64,000 bases of DNA from Paratinospora sagittata (GCA_035771175.1 CM069594.1:10354620-10418619), one strand, 5' to 3'; counted from the first letter of the stretch, positions 24,030-35,520 are shown. Notes: a model not told the origin generated them from the letters alone. Numbers and translations are program-made.

Positions 24030-25195
24030 GCAATATGATATATATATATATATATAATTATAACTGAATATATAGTTTTCATAAATCAACTATATATATT
24101 TGTGAAATTTAAACTATATCTAAATCATATGCAGTTTCCTTAGATATATATTTAATACAAATCTTAACTATATATATAATTCATATATATATATATATAG
24201 TTCTATATATATCAAATAATTTTTTTTTAATATATACATATCTCATATATACTAAGGTATATAGATATATATTTTCAATCATAACTATACATATAGTTTT
24301 TAATAAATCATGACTATATGTATATTTAAATAAAACTGTATAAAAAATCATATAGTTTTCTAGATATATATTTAATATAAATCTCAACTATATATAATTG
24401 ACATATATATATATATATATAGTTCTAGAGATATATATATTTAATAAAAAATATTCATCCACAAATTTTTTTTTTTTTCAAGGTATATACATATCTCCTA
24501 TATGCATAGATATATAGATATATAAATTTAATCATAACAATATATATAGTTTTCATAAATCATAACTATATATATATTTCTAAACTATATAAAACTATAT
24601 AGTTTTCTTAGATATATATTTAATACAAATCTCAACTATATATAATTGACATATATATATAGTTCCAGAGATATATATATTTAATAAAAAAATTTATCCA
24701 CAAATTATTATTTTTTTCATCAACATGATATATATATATATATATCATATATACTAAGGTATATAGATATATATATTCAATCATAACTATACATATAGTT
24801 TTTAATAAATCATGACTATATGTATATTTAAATCAAACTATATAAAAATCATATAGTTTTCTAGATATATATTTAATATAAATCTCAACTATATATAATT
24901 GACATATCTATATATATATATATAGTTCTAGAGATATATATATCTAATAAAATTTTTCATTACCAACATGGTATATATATATATCTCCTATATGCATAGA
25001 TATATAGATATATATATATTTAATCATAACAATATATATAGTTTTCATAAATCATAACTATATATATATTTAAATCAAACTATATAAAAATCATATAGTT
25101 TTCTAGATATATATTTAATACAAATCTTAACTATACATAATTCATATTTATAGTTCTAAAGATATATATATATATATATATCTAATAACATTTTT
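24030..25195. repeat. A: five degenerate ~235-bp tandem units in the 5' leader
   Basis: Almost pure A/T. Each unit carries, in order, CATATAC/CTAAGGTATATAGATATAT, TTAATCATAACTATA, TAGTTTT..ATAAATCA, TATAGTTTTCTAGATATA, AATCTCAACTATATA, ATAATTGACATATA and TAGTTCTAGAGATATATA. Units begin near 24030, 24230, 24487, 24727 and 24970. The same unit is present about twice in B (42840-43380) and once in C (57860-58090). It lies between the primer site and ORF1, so it would be untranslated leader RNA. Confidence 0.75.
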
Positions 25196-25236
25196 CTTCC
25201 CCTAATTTGGTGGACTTGGGCGGGCCGTGGACCGTA

Positions 25237-25249
25237 CGCACTGATACCA
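25237..25249 (-). other. A primer binding site (initiator Met tRNA type)
   Basis: TGGTATCAGTGCG on the minus strand, five bases after the 5' LTR end. It pairs with the 3' end of initiator methionine tRNA except for one change (AGTGC for AGAGC). Confidence 0.9.
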
Positions 25250-25254
25250 TTAAA

Positions 25255-26369
25255 TGTCACATCCCGCCCGGACGCGCCTAAAACGACGGTACACTCGCGG
25301 ACGGGGCGTGCATTTGGACCAATAACAATGGTAACAACAGAGTGCGCAGCGGAAATATAAAACACACAGTACAAATCTGATTTCATTTAATTCGGAATAT
25401 TTTTGTACATAATATGGTCAAGGGAACATACTCCCCAAAATCCCCAATGAATCATACAAAGGGTACAAAATGCTACCCCATAACCTGTACCCAGTCCACC
25501 CTAATTTCCTGTGAAAGGTTGGATAATAATGAAGTGAGCTTAACGCGCTCAGTGGGTAAATAGTGCGTGAGTATAACAATTAATAAAGTATACTTCAATA
25601 TCAAATATCTTAAATACACATGTGAGCATCATAATCAATCAATATGTATGTATGCATGACACTGTCTCGTAATGGTTTGATGAACGTACATCGCCTGAGT
25701 TCACGTACAGGTGTCCTTCCCCAGACGTAGCCAGGTTCTCACTGTACGTCCCTCCTCAGGAACGATGCTCTGGATTCACGTACTGATGTCCCTCCCCGGG
25801 CGTAGCCGGGTTCTCATGTACGTCCCTCTCCAGAAAAATGTAATGAATAGCGAGTAATGCTCCTAACTATTCTATGAGTCATAAACCATATACGTCCCTA
25901 GGTGGTGATATGTATGATGCCAATACATGAACTGGTCTAGTCTATTGGTCTGGTCTTTTCTTGACATTTAGACTGACTTTGGCAATGTCTAGTGATCCTT
26001 ATCAGAGTCGGTATCACGACGTGCAAGGCTAGGGCATTCAGTATTACATGTATAATCTGATAGCTTTCAATAAGACTAACTAGATCAGTCCCCAATTGAG
26101 AGGTGAGACACTAGGTCTGCTTAAAGAACCAATCGCCTAGAGCAGCCCGTTGCCTCCCGTTCACTATTTAAAGTCACTGAGGACAAGACCGAGTCTAGTT
26201 GGGTCAGGTTGACCACAAATCCAACATTGCAACAGTATAATACGTGAAAAATGAAGAGGGGAGGGTTGGTTTATATAGAGTTTTTGGCCTGGAAGTCTAG
26301 GCAGCCACTTCTAGGCACATATGCCCAAAATAATAATAATTTTTTTTTTGTGAAATACAGGGTATTACA
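25255..26369 (-). repeat. A 5' LTR (1115 bp, internally deleted)
   Basis: Same ends as the 3' LTR. It lacks about 295 bp between TAATACGTG and GAAAAATGAAGAGG (26245), which removes much of the presumed transcribed leader just downstream of the promoter. TATA-like TTATATAG at 26271-26278. With this deletion the copy probably cannot make normal transcripts. Confidence 0.92.
26271..26278 (-). promoter_or_regulatory. TATA-like box in A 5' LTR
   Basis: CTATATAA on the minus strand, about 95 bp into the LTR. The equivalent site in B, D and the solo LTR at 47711 has CTATATAAG or TTATAAA, which supports a conserved core promoter position. Confidence 0.55.
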
Positions 26370-26394
26370 GATTCTCTTACGGGTGAGAATCAAA

Positions 26395-26690
26395 TTATTA
26401 TACATGCCCTTTTACAGGTTCAAGGCAAACCTATCCTTTTACTGGCTAAGGATGAACCGAGTTTCCTTTTTTCGGGATGAGGAAAAATCCATGTTCCTTT
26501 TACGGGATAAGGAAGAACCATTTTCTTTTTACGGGATAAGGAAGAACCGTTTTCCTTTTACGGGATAAGGAAGAATCATTCATCTTTTTCAGGTTCAAAG
26601 ATAGCCTATCCTTTTACTGGTTAAGGACGAACCTATCCTTTTGCGGGATGAGGATGAATTGGTTTCCTACTTACAGGTGAGGATAAACCT
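26395..26690 (+). repeat. G: ~30-bp tandem repeat (CCTTTTACGGGATAAGG)
   Basis: About nine degenerate units of TTTCCTTTTACGGGATAAGG plus AAGAACCG. The three units around 26500-26575 are nearly identical; the outer ones change to CAGGTTCAAGG or GGCTAAGGATGAACC. Non-coding, within the LTR-like body of G. Confidence 0.75.
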
Positions 26691-27555
26691 TAACATGATT
26701 TCAACCCTGAAATCATTAAGTGAACTACATTCACTTGTCCTGGTTGTTTTAATCAAGAAACACACCAGCATTACAACACAAACTAATAATGTTGGTTCTA
26801 ACTGAGTAAAATACTTTACAATTAAGCTCATGTGCATAACATTACACAGATGTATAAATTGTAATGCTAAGAGAATACACTTACAGTCATTTACCTTTCA
26901 ATGTTCGGTATTGTTCAAGTGCAATTTCAAGAAGCGTGAATGATATGTAAATTAATTAAGTGCTTCTTCAAAAACATTATGATGCCATTGAAACATTGAA
27001 GTTGAAAATGCAGGACCAGCGTAAATGCACAGACACAGAAAGTTTTCAAAATAGATAATATATAAGCATGAAAACTTCTGGTTCAGTGTTCAGTAGTTAA
27101 CACAACTACTGATGTAGTTCAATACAATACTTAAGATATGAAATCAAATATGTATTTCTCATGAACTATTTCTCAAATTCCTTCATTAGCATGATTGAAG
27201 TTAAGTATAAATCCAGGCTGAGAATTTGAGTAGAAACCAGATCAAAATAGATTTTCAAAGATAAAAGATATTTGAAGCTCAATATGAAAATCTATTGACT
27301 AAGTAAAGTATCTGTGAAGAATACTTTGAAAACTTAGTACATTTGAAAAACATTTTGACAAATTAAACATCGAATAACATTCAAAAAAATTTTGGCACAA
27401 TAAAAATTATCGGCGAGTTGTTTGATTCAAAGTGTTGGTATTTATAGACCTAGTAGATAATAGCTGTCAGACATTTGAAATTCAAATACAATGTGAATGT
27501 TTACACACAATGGCTAGAATGTTATATGAAAATGGCAACTGCAATTTTCACTAAC

Positions 27556-27926
27556 TGTCACACCCTGGGTTGCACAGCGTGCCCCCTACCCAGGTGTGGG
27601 CGCACCCCCTCGGGGCGAACGCCTAGCCATTATGGATCCATAATATTGTCATATCGCCATGTAGCAACCCAACCGCAGCTGGTCTACATCGAAACGATTA
27701 TTTGTCTGCCACTATTCATGAATAGTGCAGGGCCTCCCTAGGAATCGAACTCAAGACCTCCCTTAAGGAGTTAGATTTCGCATTCCTAGTAACCACTGAG
27801 CCAATTGCCGTTGGGTTGCTACATGGCGATATGACAATATTATGTGGTACTATGGCTAGGCGTTCGCCCCGAGGGGGTGCGCCCACACCTGGGTAGGGGG
27901 CACGCTATGCAACCCAGGGTGTGACA
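27556..27926. mobile_element. 371-bp foldback element with tRNA-like promoter core
   Basis: Ends TGTCACACCCTGGGTTGC / GCAACCCAGGGTGTGACA, flanked by CTAAC on both sides (27551-27555 and 27927-27931). The two arms match in inverted orientation for about 125 bp with few differences (27556-27680 against 27926-27800). On the minus strand inside the right arm and loop are TGGCTCAGTGG (27803-27793) and GAGTTCGATTCC (27752-27741), which fit RNA polymerase III box A and box B at tRNA-like spacing. So it looks like a SINE-type head inside a palindromic element. TG..CA ends and a 5-bp duplication are unusual for a MITE and suggest integrase-type insertion. Confidence 0.8.
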
Positions 27927-28129
27927 CTAACATTCTGGTTCTTTTCATATTACATGAAAAATGATAGTTTTAGAAAAAAATTAATTCATGTATTAGAAAA
28001 GATCTCTAATAAATCTGAAAAGAACTCTATGCAAATATCCGTTCTGAAAAAGTAGACTGATATAGTATACTTGTTAGAACAGTGAAGGTTGTTGAATTAG
28101 CATTCTGATTCCGTAATCAGTGTCCTGAT

Positions 28130-28770
28130 GCATAATATTAACTTTGTCGTTTTGTTCCTTGAGGGTGCTCATTATGTATAACCGTCCTGCTGAACAATGA
28201 AGTGAGGGCGCTACTAACTCGTAAGCGTCCTGACTTTCTTTGCGACATAAGTGACTTAACCCTAAGGGCGCTAATGCACAGTTAGAGTTCTATTTTGATT
28301 TAAAACAATTAAGTGCATGAGGGCGCTACTTTTTCGAGTAAGTGTCATACCTTATAAAACATAAAACACAACACGAGGGCGCTACTACTATGTAAGCGTC
28401 CTACCATATTTAAAACATTTGAAGAACAATACTTAGTATGCTGAAGGACAATCAACATCCTGAAAGTTATTAAGTTGATTCCTAAAGATGAGGGTGCTCC
28501 TATCTAGGTAGCATCCTGATAGTTTATTCAACTTATAACTATCTGCGTCCTCAAAGATAAATTCTTTGAAAACTTTAGAAATCTTTCAGTAAACTGATGC
28601 TGAGTCAGTGTCCTGACACTTTCAGAGGTTGACTAACGGGAGACAACTACTTACAAGTAAGCATCCTGATTAATCAATTTAATTCAACCTTGAATGTTAT
28701 CAGTGTCCTAATGAATCATCAGCGTCTTGACTTATCAAGTTCAGGATAGCGCTGCTAAATAATTAGCGTA
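28130..28770 (+). repeat. G: array of GAGGGCGCTACT / GTAAGCGTCCTG motifs
   Basis: A half-unit GAGGGCGCTACT (or GAGGGTGCTC) followed about 10-20 bp later by TAAGCGTCCTG (or CAGCGTCCTG) recurs roughly every 45-90 bp, for example near 28160, 28205, 28265, 28320, 28375, 28490, 28550 and 28620. Spacers are unrelated and AT-rich. Non-coding. Confidence 0.65.
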
Positions 28771-29818
28771 TTGAAAGACTCTTGAAAAATAGTTTTGACT
28801 CGGGATTAAAAATACGATGAATGCGAATAAAAACTTGGTAAATTTCAAATTAAACATAAAAAATTAAATCATTTGAAATACCGTAAAGCGTAAGATAAAA
28901 ACATGCAAATATGCAAGTGATTCGTGCATAGTTTTGAAAAACGTTTGAGCAATATCAATTAGATAAAGATATACCTTAAATACTGTGTATTTCTCATTTT
29001 CTCATAATCTTTAAATCCAATTCTTCATTATGAGATCTTCGATGGACTTCGCGTTAGAGTTGAATATCTTGAACATTGATCGAAAGATGTAGTCTTGAAG
29101 CTTGATCGAATCGTTCGTGTGAAGTGATCTTGAAATCATGATATGATCATTGAGGTCTTTTTGATTGAAACGATCTTGAGCGACTGATATGACCTTGAGT
29201 TCCTTAATCGAATCGTTCTTTGGCTTTATGCTTTCGTGAAGTGCTTGTTAGCACCGACAGAGATTTCGTTTGTGATCATAAAAATATACTTCAACAGGTA
29301 TACTTAGGGACGTGTTAAGTGATGAACCGCTTAGGTTAACAGTTTCAACCTTGTTTGATCAGCCACTTGATTTTCGATTAGTTTTTCTTGAAACCCTTAC
29401 GCATTCGGTTTTTTATTTTCATAATTTTTGATTTATTGATTTATCATTGTTTTAACTTAGTTTTCATGCAAGCATGATCAAAAGTGTTTCAAAATTAGCT
29501 TTACTATAAAACAAATGCATTATAGGCGTGAGAAAATATTTTGAGCATGTATGCTTATTTTCAAGGAACTTACTTCATGATATCTTCTTTCAGGGTTTTT
29601 AATCCTTCAATCTTACTTGAAGATTTAACTGTGGTTTAACTCGGTTTCTATCTTTTTATCGCCCATAGAACTTACGCGATATTTTGGATACGTACACGAT
29701 TCCCAAGAACCCGTGGAATGCATTCCTACTATGTGGAACACACTCCTAGAGCAAAAACACGTCTCATGTGCCTCAGACAAGCTGAAACGCACTCCAGCAA
29801 GGAGAAACATGTTTCAGG

Positions 29819-31173
29819 TACAACTACCCTAGGATTGCACACACATAAAAAAAAATGTTGAACTTCGAACACCTTTTTTCTATAAAAGAAACCCCCCCTC
29901 CCCTCATTTTCACACCAAATCACTTGCTGATTTCTCTCTCTTTCTCACTCTCCTTGAGTTTTTCTCTTCTCTCTTTGAGACTCTCTTTTTGAGACTCTCT
30001 TCTCGGTGCAATGCGGTTCTGCTCAGGGGAAGGCACCAATTCTAGAAGGAGTTATTATCTGAAGGTGGGGAACAAACATAGGTTTGCGTGTCTTATAACT
30101 TTTATTAAAGTTTACATTCATTTATCATTATGTCTACTATTTATTTACACTGCATTATTGTGTATAATGTTCATACCTGTCGTACTTATGCTTGCATATT
30201 TGGAGTTCATGTATTACACTGTTACTATGCCAGATTAGTGGTCAATCTAACTCAACCAGACATTGTTTTGTCCTCAGTAACTTTAAATAGTGAACGGGAG
30301 GCAGCGTGCTGCTCTAGACGATTGATACTTAAGTAGACATCGTGTCTCACCTCTCAAACTGGAGACTGATTTGGTTGGTCTTATTTGAAAGCTATCAGCT
30401 TGTACAAGTGATACTGAACATCCTAACTTTACAGGTGGTGATACTAACCTGATAAGAATCACCAGACATTGCCAAAATCCTATCTAATGTTAGTAAAAAC
30501 CGGACCTACTCATGCATTGACATCATACATAAACACCACCTAGGTACGTAAGTGGTTTATGATCCACAAAATAGTTAGAAGCAATGCTCACTATTATTGA
30601 TATTTCTTTAGAGAAGGACAGACAATGAGAACTCGGGTTTACCTGGGGATGAACATCTGTACATGAATCCAGGGTGTCGTTCCTGAGGAGGGACGTACAA
30701 TGAGAACCCGGCTACACCTGGGGATGGACATCTATACGTCAACTCAGGCGACGTATAATCATGGAACCATTACGAGACGGTGTCATGCATACATACATGT
30801 TGTATTGATTATGATGCTATGATGTGTTTATGTGATATTTGATTATGAAGTTTTCTTTATTAATTGTTATATTCACGAACTATTTTACCCACTGGGCGAG
30901 TAGCTCACCCCGTTGTTATCAAATTTTTCTCAAGAGATTAGGGTGGACAGGGTGGAGGTTTTTGGGCCCACATTTTGTAACCCTTTGTTTATTCGTTGGG
31001 GATTTTGGGAGGATGTTCCCTTTACTATTTCATGTACAAAAAGATATTCTGAAATTAATGAAATCAGACTTTTACATAATTGTGTTCTTGCGCACTCGAT
31101 TATTGTTATAATGCATTCGCGCCCCGTCCGTGAGTGTTCTGCCGGTTTAAGCTTGTCCGGGCGGGGGGTGACA
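29819..31173 (+). repeat. Decayed Tekay-like solo LTR inside G
   Basis: Matches the C 5' LTR in the same direction: CTACCCTAGG..TTGCA, GAGACTCTC, GAACAAACATAGGTTTGCGTG, GGGAGGCAGCGTGCTGCTCTAG, GGGACGTACAATGAGAACCCGG and the end GGGCGGGGGGTGACA at 31173. The first bases are damaged (GTACAACTACCC for TGTAATACCC), and no target duplication is visible, so the left boundary is uncertain by a few bases. No internal region follows. Confidence 0.8.
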
Positions 31174-31189
31174 GTGTGCATAACTCTTG

Positions 31190-31440
31190 GGTCTGGTGAA
31201 ACACGTTTTAGTTAAGTGAAACGCGTTACAGCTGTACAAAACCCATTTTAGTGTGTTTTTCCCTTGGGCTCACTGAAACGCGTTTCAGCCTTCTGAAACG
31301 CTTTCCAGCTGGGTTGACAAAAATTACTCATTTTTGTCTCGAGTCTCGTGAAACGCGTTTCAGCTGGTGTGTGAAAATATGTTGTTTCTCTTGGGCTTCC
31401 TGAAACACACTCCACTTTTCTAAAACACAATCCAGCCTAT
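31190..31440. repeat. G: dispersed palindrome GAAACGCGTTTC
   Basis: About eight perfect or near copies of TGAAACGCGTTTCAGC every 25-80 bp. More lie on the other side of the solo LTR at 29715-29820 (GAAACGCACTCCAGC, GAAACATGTTTCAG), so the array was one tract before that insertion. The core ACGCGT is self-complementary. Confidence 0.65.
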
Positions 31441-31965
31441 TTTTTCCATTTTTGCTCATTTTTGAGTTTTAAACTTGAGCAACCATTGTGGGCGATTGAT
31501 TTCACTAATACATGATTAAATCTTTTAATCCTAGCCCCTCATAATAGGTTTAGGGTTTTGAATCATGATTTTCTATTTAAACAATCAACCCTATTCTAAA
31601 CACTAAGAACTTTTTATATCATTCTCCAAACTTTATTCTCTGCAAATGAAACAAAAAGAAGGCAATCGCCTTTGGAGAACTGAGATCTTCATGAAGTTAT
31701 ATTGATGTTTTGATCATTCACCTTTCACATAAGTCGATCATGATCACGAGCTACATTACATACTTTTGTTTTTGATCGAATTGAGGTGTTTTTTTCTTTC
31801 GCATTATTTTCAGCTGAGCACTATCTTCAAACCTGTGGCTAAGAAATCTATGAAGAAACTATACTGCTCTGTAAGTATTTAGAGGTTTGTTCGGTAAGGA
31901 ACAACCTCTCTCATTCTTCATTGTGTTTGAGTTCATCTGTATCTTTGAGAGCAATTGTACTTGTT

Positions 31966-33478
31966 TGATGAAGTCACAATTTTGCATATTTTTACCCCTA
32001 TTTTTAGTGCTTTTAGGCTAGAAAATAAAATCAAAGAATAAAAAATAGAAAAAATAATAAAATCTCTTTACATCACATATTAGATTTTTAGGTCATTGTT
32101 AGGCTACATTAATAATGCATTTTTTATTTTTTATTTTAATTTTCTTTTAATAAGGTCATTGAGCTTTTATTTATTTTTGGGTATGTTGGTGTCTCACTTG
32201 GTATTCAAGTATTTTTTAGATATTTTCAGGATCAAAGGATGAGATTGCATATTTCAGGAAGATCCAAACCACGTATCTACATGGACCAAATGTGGAGAAG
32301 CTGAGGCGGTAGATCCAACAAGGCTTAAATGATCAATCTGAGTCCGTTTGATTGGATTCTAATCAACTTAAAGATTTTGAAAGAAGGGGCCCACATGATT
32401 GCAATCTTTGATGAAGATCTAATTGAGCTCATATCAACCCATTTATGGTAGGAAAAGATGTCACACGTGTCAAAAAGAAGAAAAAAGAATTTTCTCCACA
32501 TATGGGCACAATCTTCTTCTTATTTTCTTGATTGAAAAATAAAATCTTTATGTAATTTTGAAAATAACCATTTTTAGAGGATATTTGTAGAGAATAATAG
32601 GTGGTGGATATATTTTTGTTTTTGAAAATCAAGAGGTGAGCACATCTATAATAAATAAGGTTAAATTTCAAGAGAATGAATCCCATCCTCTCTGAATTAT
32701 ATCTCTTTTATTTTTGTGTTATTATTTTGGAGCTTGAAGTAATCTGGAAGTTCGGTGTATGATTCAAGGCTAAGGTAGATGACAATACCTTAGGTCTTGA
32801 ATCTTTATAAGTTTTTCTTTCTTTTCATTTAATAAAAGATCCTTTTCCTTTTATTATTGATTGTTCTTGTTCTCTTTCTTTTCTATTTTTTGTCACTTGC
32901 ATGCTTCATTTTTTTTTTTTTTAATTACATTTTGGATTTTTATTTATTATTTTTTTTTCAAAGTTCCTTTCACTTCTTGAATCATTGGTAGCATTTTTAA
33001 GTTTAAAAAAAGAAAAGAAAAGAAAAGAACTTGGTGTTTTTAGTTTTTTTTAAGAGTCTTTATTCTTATTTTATTTTATATTATAACATTTAGGCTAGTA
33101 ATTTTAGTTTTAACTTCAATATTTTTTTAGGCTTAAACGTGTTTTTAGTGTTTAGGTTTTTGTTTTATTTTATTTTATTTCATTTTTTTTTGGTTTCAAA
33201 CTTTATTTATTTGTTTTTGTTTGTTCATTTCTTTATTCATGGGTTAGATTTAATTTTTTGCAATTTAGTTTATTTGATTAGTTGTTTTATAATGAACTTA
33301 GGTTGTTAGAAATCACATTTTATCTGCATTGACTTATATGGTAAATGAATAATTAAATTTATTTTAAAAAAAAGTATTTTCTCCAATCCTTGTGGATCGA
33401 CTTTGTCTAGTGCTACAACTTACCTTGTGAACTTGCAAGTATATAATGTGATATATTCTATTAAAAAAAATCACATCA
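31966..33478 (+). repeat. H: solo LTR of Tat/Athila type (1513 bp)
   Basis: Starts TGATGAAGTCACAATTTTGC and ends AATCACATCA, flanked by TTGTT (31961-31965 and 33479-33483). Contains TTTTTACCCCTATTTTTAGTG near the start and CCTTGTGGATCGACTTTG..CTACAACTTACC near the end, both typical of Tat/Athila LTRs. It also holds an (AAAAG)n run at about 33006-33028. No coding region. Confidence 0.85.
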
Positions 33479-33910
33479 TTGTTCTAAGTGTTTAGAACAA
33501 GATTACCATTGTATGGTTACTCTCCTTGATTTGATTCAAGTTTGAACAAGTCAAGTCAAGTGATTGTGGTTCGCTTGAGATTCCAATATTGGAATCAAAG
33601 TTTGGTTCATCCCTACCCCACAAAAGGATGTTGTAGGTTCATTTTGAACCTGTAAAAAGGCCTTTGTAACAGTTTGATTCACACCCATGAAGTGAATCTG
33701 AGATAGTGAAATCCTAAAGAAGGTTTCTTTAGGCGTGGAGGTAGGAAATAGATTTTCGAACCACGAAAAAATGCTTGTCTCTTTGCATTTATTATTATAT
33801 ATGATCTATTTGACAAAATGCCTCAACCAAATTAAGGAAGACAAAAGATAAATTAAAATTGTCTTAATTGGCCAAAACACCCAATTCAACCCCCTCTTGA
33901 GTGTCTTTCA

Positions 33911-34126
33911 GGAGTGGGTGATGAAGTAGGAATAGATGGTGACAAACCACTCTCAACTTCTTTACTACTTCTCAATTTGATAGCTTTGCAATGTTCTTTT
34001 GGATTTATCTTTGTATTTCTTGGGAAGGAGCTTCTTTGTTGACCATTGGCTGAAGATGCAATCTGCCCAATTTCTACTTCTAAGTTCTTGATTGAAGCAC
34101 TCATGTTTCCCATGTGGGTCTCGAGG
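33911..34126 (-). pseudogene. F: middle piece of gag between insertions B and G
   Basis: Reads ETHMGNMSASIKNLEVEIGQ, then ..HCKAIKLRSSKEVESGLSPS, in frame with the gag piece right of B (..KFEKTESKVNNL, ending at 45011) and with the piece left of G (SSSTQVQKDD, from 15182). IxxLExQIGQIA and AITLRSG-like residues are standard in Athila gag. Bounded by the target sites CGAGG and GGAGT. Confidence 0.85.
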
Positions 34127-35520
34127 TGTCACACCCCACCCGGACGCGCCTTAACCGGCGGTACACTCTCAGACGGGGCGCGCATTTGGAACAATTACAA
34201 TGGTAACAACAGAGTGCGCAGCGAAAATACGGTACACAGTACAAATCTTATTTCATTTAATTCAGAATACTTTTATACATAAAATGGTCAAGGGAACATA
34301 CTCCCAAAATCCCCAATAAATTAAACAAAGGGTATAAAATGTGGGCCCCATAACCTGCACCCAGTCCACCCTAATTTCCTGTGAAAGATTGGATAATAAT
34401 GGAGTGAGCTTAATGCGCTCAGTGGGTAAATAGTGCATGAGTATAACAATTAATAAAGCATACTTCAATATCAAATATCTTAAATACACATGTGAGCATC
34501 ATAATCAATCAATATGAATGTATGCATGACACCGTCTCGTAATGGTTTGATGAACGTACATCGCCTGAATTCACGTACAGGAACGATGCTCTGGATTCAC
34601 GTACTGATGTCCCTCCCCGGGTGTAGCCGGGTTCTCATGTACGTCCCTCTCCAGAGAAATGTAATGAATAGTGAGCAATACTCCTAACTATTCTATGAGT
34701 TATAAACCATATACGTCCCTAGGTGGTGATATGTATGATGCCAATGCATGAACTGGTCTAGTCTTTCTTGACATTTAGACTGACTTTGGCAACGTCTGGT
34801 GATCCTTATTAGGGTCGGTATCACAACGTGCAAGATTAGGACATTCAGTATTACTGTATAAGCTGATAGCTTTCAATAAGACCAACTAGATCAGTCCCCA
34901 ATTGAGAGGTGAGACACAAGGTCTGCTTAAATACCAATCGCCTAGAGCAGCACGCTGCCTCCCGTTCACTATTTAAAGTTACCGAGGACAAGACCGAGTT
35001 TAGTTGGGTCAGATTGACCACAAATCCGACATTATAACAGTGCAATACATGAATTCAAAATATACAGGCATAAGTGCGGCAGTATAAACAGTATATGACA
35101 TAATGCAGTGTAAATGAATAGTAGACATAATAATAATTGAATGTAAACTTTAATAAAAGTTATGAAACACGCAAACCTATGTTTCGTTCCCCACCTTCAG
35201 ATAAAACTTCTTATCTCAGATCTGGCGCTTTCCTCCGGACAGAACTTTGTTGCACCGTACAAAGAGTCTCAAAAACTTAGAATGCGTGGAAAGGAGAAGA
35301 AATTCACAAGAGAAGGTGATTTGGTGTGAGGAATGAGAAATGATGAGGTTTCTTATATAGAGATTTTTGCGCCTGAACGTTCGGGCATGCGCCTGAACGT
35401 TCTGGCATGCCTTGCGCCTGAACGTTCTGGCATGCGCCTGAACGTTCTGGCATGCGCCTGTACGTTCGGGCGTTGCCCTAATAGTAATTTTTTTTTTTTT
35501 GTGAAATATAGGGTATTACA
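34127..35520 (-). repeat. B 3' LTR (1394 bp)
   Basis: Minus strand TGTAATACCCTATATTTCAC to GGGGTGTGACA. TATA-like CTATATAAG at 35360-35352. Carries five units of the 20-bp repeat (35369-35472) against ten in the 5' LTR. Otherwise almost identical to the 5' LTR. Confidence 0.95.

Larger units (their letters stand above)
15701..26369 (-). mobile_element. Element A: Tekay/Del-like chromovirus with extra 5' ORF, defective
   Basis: Complete in outline: 5' LTR (26369-25255), primer site, AT-rich leader, ORF1, gag, pol with chromodomain-type C-terminus, polypurine tract, 3' LTR (17109-15701). The flanking target duplication is GATTC (15696-15700 and 26370-26374), inside G. Against copy B it lacks about 390 bp at the RNase H end and 78 bp of the integrase zinc finger, and it has several stops. 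The two LTRs differ at many sites and by a deletion of about 295 bp in the 5' LTR, so it is older than B. Confidence 0.93.
15183..33910 (+). mobile_element. Element G: long non-coding LTR-type element, probably a solo LTR, hosting four insertions
   Basis: Begins TGTTGGCCTAAGTG at 15183 and ends CTTGAGTGTCTTTCA at 33910, flanked by the 5-bp duplication GGAGT (15178-15182 and 33911-33915) inside F gag. Its own sequence, after removing A, the foldback, a Tekay-like solo LTR and solo LTR H, is about 4.8 kb. It has no gag, pol, primer site or second LTR copy that I can find. The wording (GTGCACCCAAGAGGGGGGTG, ATAGTGGTTCGCCCAAGCC, CTACGTCCACTACC, GGCGTGGAGGTAGG, GAACCACG) is that of long copia SIRE/Maximus-type LTRs, recalled from memory. 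It is rich in tandem motifs, listed separately. Confidence 0.72.

Noticed and set aside
24030..25195. Possible replication origin or matrix attachment region from extreme A/T content
   Set aside because: Explained by element-specific leader repeats that recur in B and C at the same place; no independent evidence.
27741..27805. True tRNA gene
   Set aside because: Box A and box B resemble a tRNA, but I could not fold a full cloverleaf with an acceptor stem; it sits inside a foldback element.
28130..28770. Possible CRISPR-like array (repeats with unrelated spacers)
   Set aside because: Repeat halves are degenerate, spacing is irregular, and this is plant nuclear DNA; a decayed tandem array fits better.
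32429..32686. 85-codon minus-strand frame
   Set aside because: Low-complexity Ile/Asn/Lys/Phe translation of AT-rich LTR H.
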